In this document: one piece after another, positions 55,876 through 64,000 of the stretch | Numbering within the stretch: the stretch's first letter is position 1 | How the letters are laid out: every line of letters starts with the position of its first letter | Source of the DNA: Aphelenchoides besseyi | Taxonomy: Eukaryota; Nematoda; Chromadorea; Rhabditida; Aphelenchoididae | Assembly: GCA_024699855.1 (NCBI GenBank) | Contig: JAMPIQ010000001.1 | Span: 2,604,001 to 2,668,000, forward strand | Direction: 5' to 3' | Length of the DNA: 64,000 nucleotides | Notes under the pieces: model-generated | What the model was told of the DNA's origin: nothing | The model's database searches: none | The model's input: only the letters and a program-made list of their open reading frames with translations | Made by a program: the position numbers and the translations under genes

Positions 55876-57841
55876 TTAGGCAGTTGCTTGTTCCTCCGAA
55901 TCCAGTTTCGGTTTCTTGTGATCGTTGATTTCATCTTCGCTCGCTTCGATGTTCTTTGCTTTGCGTTTGTAGCTGACAATTTCGATTGGTGCATCGTCCA
56001 TCTTTGAGGTTGGCATCGTCGTTTTGGTGTCCGCATTCTCCTTGTTTTCAGCATCTGCTTTAATCGTCTCATTCATCCGCTTCTCATCGCGAAGATCGGA
56101 AATCATTTCTTCGACTTCAGTCACGAGTTCCGTCAATTTCGGTTTCTCTTCTTCAGTGGCAGTTTCGACTTCGGTCTGTTTGATAACTAAAGACACAATT
56201 GAGATGTTGCAACGAACGTTCACAAACCTTTAAACTCTTCCAATGCCTTGATCGCATCATCCAAGTTCTCTGAAGCCAAATCGAATTTCTTTGCTTGACG
56301 ATTTGCGCGATTCATTTCCATGCAAATAAAGGAGATTTCACGACGTTCTTCCGGAAAGTGACTGCGAATGATACTCAACGCTTTCGAGTATTCTTGCACC
56401 ACGAGATCCAGATTCCCGTCGTTCATTGCACATTGAGCCAATAGAACACGCACTTCCCATTCACGTTTCAACCACTCGGCAGTCTTTTCGGGTTGTCTAA
56501 AGTCGGGGGATATAAACCGGTTAATCGACTGTCAAACTCACTTTTCGCAAACCAAACGAGCATAATCCAAAATCTCGAAAACCAACTGTGATTGTTCGAC
56601 TTGATTTGTGTTTTCTTCTTCGTCTTCCACTTCTTGTTCCATTTCCTCGGCTTCTTCAGCGCCAAGCGTTTCGTTCAAGTCGATAGTCACGTGTTGATCT
56701 TCTTTGTCAACGGGAACTTCATTTGCAACTTCTGTTTCAGTGCTTTCGGCTTCAACTGGTGCGACAGTTTCCATATTTTCTGAAACATAACGCGTATAAA
56801 TACAAATCTAGGAGCTTTCCTATTTAACCCCCCATCCGACCGATTGCTCAAAGTTTCTTCGACTCGCAAATCTGACTGCACAATTCCAACTTGCAACCGG
56901 CTGCACCGCCAACGGCACACCTCTGGCGCAGACTAACCGCAGGGCGGTTTGACTGGCGTTATTTAAGCGGAGATGTGAACAAGTGGCGGTAGCCGATCGC
57001 TTGAGGGGAATTTTTTGGTTTGTTAAAAGAAGCATATTCATTAAACCTTTTATTCTGGCGGATTTAAACTCGCAATATCTGAAAGAATCGCTTCAAACGG
57101 GTCTTGATCACAATGTCGAGAGCGCCACATAAATTCAAATAGATACGAATTGAGGACTGAACGATGAGTACCCCAACGCTTACGACCAATGAAAAATTAA
57201 ACGCGAGCAAATTAGAATGCGAAAAAAATTTGAACGAGCGGTCGGATGGAGGAATTCAGTAGGAAAGAGCCCAAACTCATTTACAATTACCTGGTTGTTT
57301 TTCTTTCTTTTCTTGATCTTCGTTGTTCTTTACAGATTCCAACTTCTCTTCTACGGGTTTTTCGTTGATGTCAGGGTTTTCAGTTGAAGTCGCTGTTGCT
57401 TCCATCACTTTTAAGACAGCACTCTTCAGCTCCTCTTTGATTTCGTTGTATCGCGCTTCTGAACTTGCGAATGAAAACAACCGGATTAAAATTGTTCTTA
57501 CCACTCTCTTCCTCGTTCTCATCTTCTTTTGCATCCAAGATTTCCCGCTCAACGGATGCCAATTCGAGAAGCGTAGATCCGTAGAAGTAATGTGGATTGT
57601 AAGTTTCCGGAGCAAATTCGCCGTGCAATTGAACGCTAAAAAACGTTAATCATGTAAACAATTCGATTGTTTCAACTTACGACAATTCGGAGGCACTACT
57701 CAACTTCTCGCTTGCAGTCAACCAATCCTTCAGCACGAAGGCTTTGCGTCCATCGTTGAAGAGATTCTCCAATTCGGCAAGTTGCTCTTCTCGACTTGGA
57801 ACTTCTTCTGCGACGGGAGTTTCGACAACTGGCTCGGACAT
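55876..57841 (-). CDS. NASP: NASP/SHNi-TPR family histone chaperone
   Basis: Minus-strand gene from MSEPVVETPVAEEVPSREEQ at 57841 to a stop at 55876. The TPR-like helices are characteristic: AELENLFNDGRKAFVLKDWL, PETYNPHYFYGSTLLELASV, VFEILDYARLVCEK, LAQCAMNDGNLDLVVQEYSK and QAKKFDLASENLDDAIKALE. A long Glu/Asp-rich insert interrupts the TPR region (EDQEKKEKQPG; EEAEEMEQEVEDEEENTNQV), the feature that lets NASP bind H1 and H3-H4. The C-terminus has a basic cluster, YKRKAKN and HKKPKLD, likely a nuclear localisation signal. An intron of about 500 nt (56785-57290) contains a GC-rich block, and the next exon begins at an in-frame METVAPVEAE, so a shorter isoform is possible. The role is nuclear storage and delivery of histones. 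Confidence 0.88.
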
Positions 57842-58085
57842 GACGAACTTCTGGAGATGCTGAAAGTAAAAGAGTAGACAGTTTGTTTTGGAAATCGAAT
57901 CAAAAAACAACAACTGAGAAGCTGATCGAGCTGACGGCCATTCGCTTGAACGCTTTCATTCGAAATACAATCGCGCCATTTTGTTCATGAAACCGTGAAT
58001 CAGGTGGCAAAGGCGCGAATTTGAATAGCAATTTTCGTGAGAAATTGAGCTCCGATTTCAATTTTTAGTTGATGGTTTAATTTTA
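57842..58085. promoter_or_regulatory. Shared divergent promoter region of NASP and TMEM42
   Basis: Only 244 bp separate the two start codons on opposite strands. The segment has no ORF and must hold both core promoters and 5' UTRs. Confidence 0.5.
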
Positions 58086-58531
58086 ATGTCATTAATCAAA
58101 TCAGTGCTTGCTGGAGTTTGTGCGAGTACCGGAGCAACTGCGTTGAAATTCGCATCAACTGGCGACTTTGAGTTTAAGGTTGGTCGTGAGTTTTCGATTG
58201 TTATCTTATTTTCCAGTTAAGTTGACAGTTTTTCTTTATGTCACTTTTGTACTCGCCAGTGTGTTGGTTTGGTGGTTACAATTAAAGTCGATAAGCGATT
58301 CGGTTGACACTACCACACCAGTTCTCTGCTTCACCGGAGCCAATTTTGTTTCTGCGGTGAGTATACTTTGGAAACCGATTAGATTCTTGGTTTTAGGGCA
58401 TTTACGGATGGGTTTTTCACGGCGAACGGCACGGTACGACGTGGACAATCGGCCTCTTGCTTGTGGTCATTGGCGTCTGTGTTGTTCAACTTTCGAGTAA
58501 GAAAGGATATGAGCGAATGAAAGACGAATGA
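58086..58531 (+). CDS. TMEM42: TMEM42-like EamA-type membrane protein
   Basis: Three exons (about 58086-58178, 58225-58354, 58399-58531) give about 120 residues from ATG 58086 (MSLIKSVLAGVCASTGATAL). The pattern of four membrane spans (LAGVCASTGATALKFA, FLYVTFVLASVLVWWLQLKS, TPVLCFTGANFVSAGIYGWV, TIGLLLVVIGVCVVQLSS) with GERHGTTW before the last span is that of TMEM42, a half-size member of the drug/metabolite transporter superfamily. The acceptor after the first exon must be ttccagttaag rather than ttccag, which would give an immediate stop. Transport substrate unknown. Confidence 0.78.
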
Positions 58532-58624
58532 ATCGATTGTTACAAGTTTATTCCGAATTATAGCAACTGAATCAGAAGCAGCTAATACTAATGGGTGTCA
58601 TTGAAAATGCGTAAAAGTGATTTT

Positions 58625-60465
58625 CTAAAGATTACTTGACGATTTGTAGTCATAAGCGTTCGATGTGACACGTCCACCCTTTCCGGTCCAGTTGGTATCT
58701 GCAAGGACAAGCAGTTACAGAAATTAAGTTAAAAGAACGTGAGGATGGAAATTAACTTACGAACAAAGTCGCCAGGTTTACTCAACAACTCGTAAGTATG
58801 CGCACCAAAGTAGTCTCGTTGTGCTTGAATCAAATTAGCGGGCAAAACAGCACTTCGATAACTGTCGTAAAATGCAAGAGCGGCACTGAACGCGGGAGTT
58901 GGAATTCCTAATTGAACGGCAGTTGCAACAACCGTACGCCAACCGTCCTGCAGTTAAAGTCATCAGTTCGATTGAGTTATAAATCAACTTACAATGGTCC
59001 GGTTGATTGCGTCCAAAAAGAAGTTGTCGAGAAGAAGATTCGTTAGTTCCGGATTCTTTTCGAAAGCTTCTTTAATACGACCGAGGAAACGCGAACGAAT
59101 GATACAACCACCTCGCCACATCAACGAAATTGCACCCAAATTCAACTTCCAACTATACTCCTGACTGGCAGCAGTAAGCAACATGAATCCTTGAGCGTAA
59201 CTGACAATCTTCGATGCATATAACGCTTGTCGAACTTGTTCAAGAAAAACTTTCTTGTCTTTGATCAATTCGCTTGGTTCTTTCGTAGCGGCTGGAATAA
59301 TCTTTGAAGCTTTTTCGCGTTCCGATTTCAGCGAAGAAACACAACGAGCAAAGACGGCTTCGGCTAAAATGTAAGAGATAAACGAATTCAGACTCCGAAT
59401 CACTAACCAATCAATGTCACTGGCATTCCAAAATCCAGTGCAGCAATTGCGGTCCATTTGCCAGTTCCTTTCTGTCCTAGAAAGCAAATAGAAACTCAAT
59501 GATCTAAACGAATTTACCTGCGGTATCCCGAATTTTCGGTACAACCGCTTCCCCACTTTCATCTTTGTACCGAAGAATGTTCGCTGTGATCTCAATGAGG
59601 AATGAGTCCAATTCAGTCTTGTTCCATTGATCAAACACCTACAATGCAATATTCAACCTTTCAGTTTTTATTATCTTACATCAGCCATTTCATCATAACT
59701 TAATCCAAGAGCTCGATGAAGAACGTCATAAGATTCGGCAATCAACTGCATGTCTCCATACTCGATTCCGTTGTGCACCATCTTGACGAAATGACCCGAT
59801 CCCGCTTCACCGACCCAATCACAACACGGTTCGTTTTCGCATTTTGCAGCTGTTGCTTGAAAGATCTCTTTCAAATGAGGCCACGCTTCAGATGCACCGC
59901 CCGGCATCAGAGATGGACCATATCGAGCACCTTCTTCGCCGCCACTAACACCACAGCCAACAAAATGTAATCCTTTGGCTGCTAATTCTTTGGCCCGTCG
60001 CTAAATACATTTATATAGACCCTTCTAACTAGTCGTTACTTACGTTTGAGTCATGGTATTCACTGTTTCCTCCGTCGATGATGATATCTCCTTTTTCTAG
60101 ACAATTATGTTAAATGGTCGTTTTTCTGTTCAACAAACCTAACAATGGAACGATATTGTCTATCATGCTTTGAACGGCCGATCCTGCTTTCACCAATAGT
60201 ACGATTCTTCGTGGTCGTTTAAGAAGCCTGCAACAAGAGTTAAACAAAATTTAAGTGGAACTTGCACTCACCGAACCATTTCTTCCAGCGAATGAGCTCC
60301 AACGATTTTCGTTCCTTTGGCTTCGTTGTTCAGAAAATCGTCGACTTTCGAGACCGTTCGATTGAAAGCGCAAACCGTGAATCCGTGATCATTCATATTC
60401 AGAATCAGATTCTGTCCCATCACCGCCAAACCAATTACAGCGATATCGGCTACTGCTTCGCTCAT
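58625..60465 (-). CDS. PGD: 6-phosphogluconate dehydrogenase, decarboxylating
   Basis: Minus-strand gene of about 485 residues, from [20 protein letters not shown] at 60465 to a stop at 58625. The NADP-binding Rossmann motif is [13 protein letters not shown]. Substrate-binding and catalytic signatures are [29 protein letters not shown], the Lys and Glu of [26 protein letters not shown] and, near the end, [11 protein letters not shown]. The all-helical C-terminal dimerisation domain ([20 protein letters not shown]) is complete. It catalyses the oxidative decarboxylation of 6-phosphogluconate to ribulose-5-phosphate in the pentose phosphate pathway. About seven short introns. The join at 59644-59680 ([15 protein letters not shown]) is clear. 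Confidence 0.95.
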
Positions 60466-60808
60466 TTTGGAGTTGTAAGTTCGAGACTGAAAATGCGATC
60501 GTTTAACAGAAAAATAAAACGCAATTTTTGGTTATAAAAAATCATAGAAAACACGATACGACAAAGGATTTTCGACAATCGTCAGGCTTTTGGAGACCAC
60601 ACCGATCGATTTGGCCGAAAGAACGGACGATAAATCAAAATTGACGGCGTTTGTTGCTACGAAAGCCGCTGACTGAATGTTTCTAGGCGGCTTCGTGAAG
60701 CGGAGTTTTAGTCATCATCGAGTGGCAAATTCGAACAGAAAGTTCTTTTCGCTTGTAAACTACAAACTACAACATGTACAATTGAAATGGCTGAAGAAAA
60801 GCTGATGT
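60466..60808. other. Intergenic region upstream of 6-phosphogluconate dehydrogenase
   Basis: Promoter region of the minus-strand dehydrogenase and 5' region of the following plus-strand ORF. No RNA gene or repeat seen. Confidence 0.5.
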
Positions 60809-61228
60809 GTGAAGCGAATGGGTTTCGGTTTACTCGGAATACTTCTAGCGAAAATTCTCGTATCAAACGAACGTGTGTGGGGCGATTTAAGAGTTCTGAA
60901 GTGGTCTGATCTAACTGGACAGTTTGTACGCTCCTACCTTTTAGATGCATTAGCAGAACCTTCATGCAAAGACCAACGTTATCTCGAACCGCCCCACGAT
61001 GATTTTGTCCTTCACGCCATCAAGAAACACTTGTTTGTCGTTCAAAGGCTAAGCGAAAGAACTGTTGCTGTTGAAGAAGCAATAAAAGACTGTTCAGAGT
61101 TAAAAACGTCAAAGTCGGATTGTAAACTAAATGCACTTTCTAATTCTTTGGTTCGAAAAAAATGTTCGATCAGATACTGTCATAGCAATACGACAACTTC
61201 ACGTTGCTGCAAAACATACGAACACTAA
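60809..61228 (+). CDS. Small secreted-type hypothetical protein
   Basis: An intronless frame of 139 residues begins at 60809; the ATG near 60815 (MGFGLLGILLAKILVSNERV) starts a plausible signal peptide. The mature part is charged with seven cysteines, five of them in the last 45 residues (CKLNALSNSLVRKKCSIRYC, then RCCKTYEH). No family recognised. An aataaatc lies near 61237. The same DNA is open antisense (60965-60708), but that frame lacks splice or motif support. Lack of introns is unusual for this window, so the coding call is moderate. Confidence 0.4.
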   Translation: MKRMGFGLLGILLAKILVSNERVWGDLRVLKWSDLTGQFVRSYLLDALAEPSCKDQRYLEPPHDDFVLHAIKKHLFVVQRLSERTVAVEEAIKDCSELKTSKSDCKLNALSNSLVRKKCSIRYCHSNTTTSRCCKTYEH

Positions 61229-61431
61229 ACTGCACTGAATAAATCAAACACATAACTTTATTTAAAGGTGTATACTTGAGTTACGGAAATAAAATCGATA
61301 GCCGAAATGAGTTGAACCAAACTGTTTTTGTTAGCAATCGTTTTAGAGGCGACTCGCGCGTCTTTTAACGATCTCACGAGGTCCATTGGCTCAGTTTTCT
61401 TGCCGATTTAAGATGTGATAATTTCAACGTA

Positions 61432-62911
61432 ATGGTGGTATTAGACAACAGAGCAAAACCGTCCATTCGGTGCTCATGGCCAACGATTATAGTCTGCGGA
61501 TTGTGTGGGTTGTTCTTTCTACTTTTATTTTACTATCTCATTAACACCACTGCTGGCTCATCGAATGGCGTTGAATATTCCACGTCGTTGAGTTTGACAA
61601 CTCGTTATTCAGTGGAAGAAATGCAAAAATTCGCACTACAAAATGCGATGTCTATTCAATTCAAACCATCTCTTTACGATCGTTCGACTGTCACGTTCAA
61701 TCATTTGGTTTCCGAACAAGCGAAATCGTTTGATGTTGACAGTAACGATGTGCTTGTTTTTCTTCATATTCAGAAGACCGCAGGAACATCATTCGAAAAG
61801 TTTTTGGTTTCTCATTTGAACATTACTCGTCCGTGTATTTGCAACGACCTAACGAAACGCTGTCGATGTTCACGACCAAGATCCTCTAAGGAATTTTGGT
61901 TGTTTTCCCGTTACTCAACCGGTTGGTATTGCGGATTGCACGCCGATTGGACGGAAATGTCCGGATGTGTAGAAAAGGCGATGGACGAACTAGAAAGTAA
62001 GATTTCGATTGAAGTGATTGCAATTAAGAATTCTTTTTTAGAACAACATCAAAGTACGTTCACGATTTCATTTGATTTGCTTAAGGATTCTTAACCTTTG
62101 TCTTTTAGTTCGTCGTTACTTTTATACAACGTTTCTAAGAAATCCAATCGAACGTTTCATTTCCGAGTATCGACATGTGGAACGCGGAGCAAATTGGTTG
62201 CGTTCGAGACACATTTGCAACGGCAGAAGACCGACAATTTGTACGTTGATTTGTTTTTGAGATACTTTCTCAACCGGAATTTTGATTTCAGTTGAGCTGC
62301 CACTGTGTTATGATCCATCAATTGGTTGGAAAGGAGTTTCAGTGAGTTTTAGAGCTTAAACGTTTTTGATATCAATGATTTCAGTTGACTGAGTATCTCT
62401 CGTGTCCGTATAATTTGGCATTCAATCGTCAGACACGAATGTTGGCGGATTTGAGTCTTGTTCATTGCTACGATCTGAGTGCAATGCCGCTCAAGAATCG
62501 TGAACGAATTCTTCTTGCAAGTGCTAAAAACAACCTCAGAAACATGGCGTTCTTCGGAATCAAAGAACGAATGGCCGATTCACAAGAGATGTTCGAACGA
62601 GTTTTCAACTTACAGTAATTGATCGTTTATTCTTTGAATCTAATTGAACTGTTTGCAGATTTACGCAAAGTTTGGCGAATTGGAACAAATCAAAATCGGC
62701 GGATACGGTGGTCACACCTCAACAAATGGAAGTCATTCGTGAACACAATCAGTTAGATTTGGAACTGTATAACTACGCGTTGAAATTATTCGAAAAGCGG
62801 TTAGCAATTATTCGTAAAGACTCCACTGCAATTAACCATCTAACTACAAGCTCAACTGCCAATTCAACATTATTGAATACGACCGGTATTACAATTGATA
62901 TTCGCCATTAG
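61432..62911 (+). CDS. hst-6: Heparan sulfate 6-O-sulfotransferase
   Basis: Five or six exons give about 430 residues from ATG 61432. It is a type II Golgi membrane protein with one N-terminal anchor (TIIVCGLCGLFFLLLFYYLI). The catalytic domain has the PAPS-binding 5' loop FLHIQKTAGTSFEKFLV and the 3' phosphate-binding region FLRNPIERFISEYRHVERGA. Further family blocks are CSRPRSSKEFWLFSRYSTGW, CGLHADWTEM, NLAFNRQTRMLADL and NLRNMAFFGIKERM. The enzyme transfers sulfate from PAPS to the 6-O position of glucosamine in heparan sulfate, as C. elegans HST-6 does in axon guidance. The C-terminus is Ser/Thr/Asn-rich (STAINHLTTSSTANSTLLNT). Introns near 61998, 62240, 62340 and 62619 are short. Confidence 0.93.
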
Positions 62912-63182
62912 GTCTTACCTACTTGCCATGTCTCGTCATAAGTCTCGCTTTCATTTTACATTCCGTCCTGATCGCTTTGCTCTTTTGTTTGCCGAGTACG
63001 TGGTATTTTATTCCAAATCCTGAGATGTTACTTTGATTGTTGCTTTGATTGATCTCAAAACTTGGATTAAATGTTTTTGTTTGAACAAGCAAACCTTTTA
63101 AACACTTCTCGGTCATAGCCGTGTGTTTGTTTATTACTTAATTGAGAGCCGGGAATCTCTGTAATCTGCAGACTTAAGGAAG

Positions 63183-63906
63183 ATGCAACGATCACTACCA
63201 GGCATCTTAGATAAGTCATTGAGCAAAGGAAAGAATGAGGTAATTTGAGATGCAAATAAACACATTTGATCGGCCGTTTAGATCAATCTGTCGACGTTTG
63301 CTCTGCTCTTTTCCGAGATGGTCAAATACCAACTGAACAAAGTCAATAGCGTTCAAGAACTACAAGACCGGTGAGTCTGCTGTTCAAGTCTCGTAATCGT
63401 GTGTTACAATTAGATTGTCAGACTACGGCAAGTTTGTTGGAACTCACATGTTGGACTTGCTTGTTCTACGTGAAAAGAGTTACAAACGGGACATTAAAGT
63501 ACTCAACGCGTTGATGTTTGTTCGCGGACCACTGTGGAAGAATCTCTTCAACAAAGAAGCAGATAAATTGGAGAGAAGTAACGATGATCCCTGTAAATGT
63601 AAGCTCTAATTTTTGTAATTTTATAGTCCTTTCAATTTTTCAGTTATCTTAATAGAAAAAGAGCCGATTGTTAACTCCTTCATCTCACTTCCCAAAGACA
63701 AACATTCGTTAAACTGTGCAGCGTTCACAGCCGGAATTGTTGAGGCATTCTTAACGGTAAGCTTTCTACAACTCCCATTGAACAACATCTTCTAGGGCAG
63801 CAATTTTCCGTGCAAGGTCTCGGCTCATTGGCATCAAGGCACCGCCTACATCATCGAGTTTCAGCCCGAAGTGATTTCTAGAGAGAATACATTGTCTGAT
63901 CGTTAA
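63183..63906 (+). CDS. TRAPPC5: TRAPP complex subunit 5 (Trs31 family)
   Basis: Five exons give about 190 residues from ATG 63183 (MQRSLPGILDKSLSKGKNEI). Family blocks are STFALLFSEMVKYQLNKV, SVQELQDRLSDYGKFVGTHM, LLVLREKSYKRDIKVLNALM, FVRGPLWKNLFNKEADKLER, YILIEKEPIVNSFISLPKD, LNCAAFTAGIVEAFLTGSNF and PCKVSAHWHQGTAYIIEFQP, which cover the full TRAPP/Bet3-like fold. The subunit is a core part of the tethering and Rab-exchange complex for ER-to-Golgi and intra-Golgi vesicles. The stop is TAA 63904-63906, followed by aataaatt. Confidence 0.95.
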
Positions 63907-64000
63907 TATTCGATTTGTCGTAAATAAATTAAAATAATTTCTATCAATCTTTCCCTTATGTTTACCTATTTGTTTCTCAACTGACACACGCGTGCGTATT

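Noticed and set aside
60708..60965. Minus-strand frame opposite the small secreted-type ORF
   Set aside because: No signal peptide, motif or splice sites; the plus-strand frame has a plausible signal peptide and a downstream polyadenylation signal.
1..64000. CRISPR arrays, bacterial operons, riboswitches or prophage genes
   Set aside because: Spliceosomal introns, eukaryotic rRNA and polyadenylation signals show nuclear animal DNA; no spaced repeats were seen.

Overview
The window looks like gene-dense nuclear DNA of a nematode. Genes are broken by many very short introns (about 35-55 nt, gtaag...tttnag). The 5S rRNA gene is close to the known nematode 5S sequence. Several genes match families well studied in worms (LEV-10, HST-6 and PP1 types). 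Dorylaimia (clade I) is possible, but I cannot fix the species.

Layout. 1-20 kb holds housekeeping and neuromuscular genes, all on the plus strand: a LEV-10-like CUB/LDLa membrane protein (5' cut by the window edge), a SCAPER homologue, the AP-1 gamma adaptin, an MROH1-type HEAT-repeat protein and the gamma-type subunit of mitochondrial NAD-isocitrate dehydrogenase. 20-24.5 kb has small minus-strand genes. One of them appears to carry, in an intron, a complete PIF/Harbinger transposon (21160-23621) with a HARBI1-like transposase and a Myb/SANT-like partner, flanked by a CAG target duplication. 24.8-30.3 kb contains a candidate microRNA hairpin, a Merlin-type transposon (25759-27192, 8-bp target duplication) sitting inside one copy of a duplicated non-coding unit, and a type I membrane protein with an unusual Thr-rich cytoplasmic tail.

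30.65-36.84 kb is one complete 18S-5.8S-28S rDNA unit on the minus strand, with a 5S gene 4.8 kb beyond its 5' end. Protein genes lie on both sides, so in this assembly the unit is not part of a tandem array. 36.8-42.8 kb is mostly spacer with repeats, a doubtful split gene and a decayed reverse-transcriptase fragment.

42.8-64 kb holds a Lys-rich single-pass membrane protein, an atypical PP1-like phosphatase, a full-length RTE-like retrotransposon (47123-50270) with an intact ORF and a perfect 10-bp target duplication, a DDX51-like helicase remnant, a secreted Cys-rich protein, three tandem four-TM genes (two only 9 bp apart) with a convergent four-TM gene, then NASP, TMEM42, 6-phosphogluconate dehydrogenase, a small secreted-like ORF, heparan sulfate 6-O-sulfotransferase and TRAPPC5.

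The genes do not form one pathway. The most notable points are three structurally complete transposable elements of different classes in 30 kb, the isolated rDNA unit, the hairpin at 24.8 kb, and the compact cluster of unrecognised four-TM genes. All exon joins were read by eye and need transcript support.
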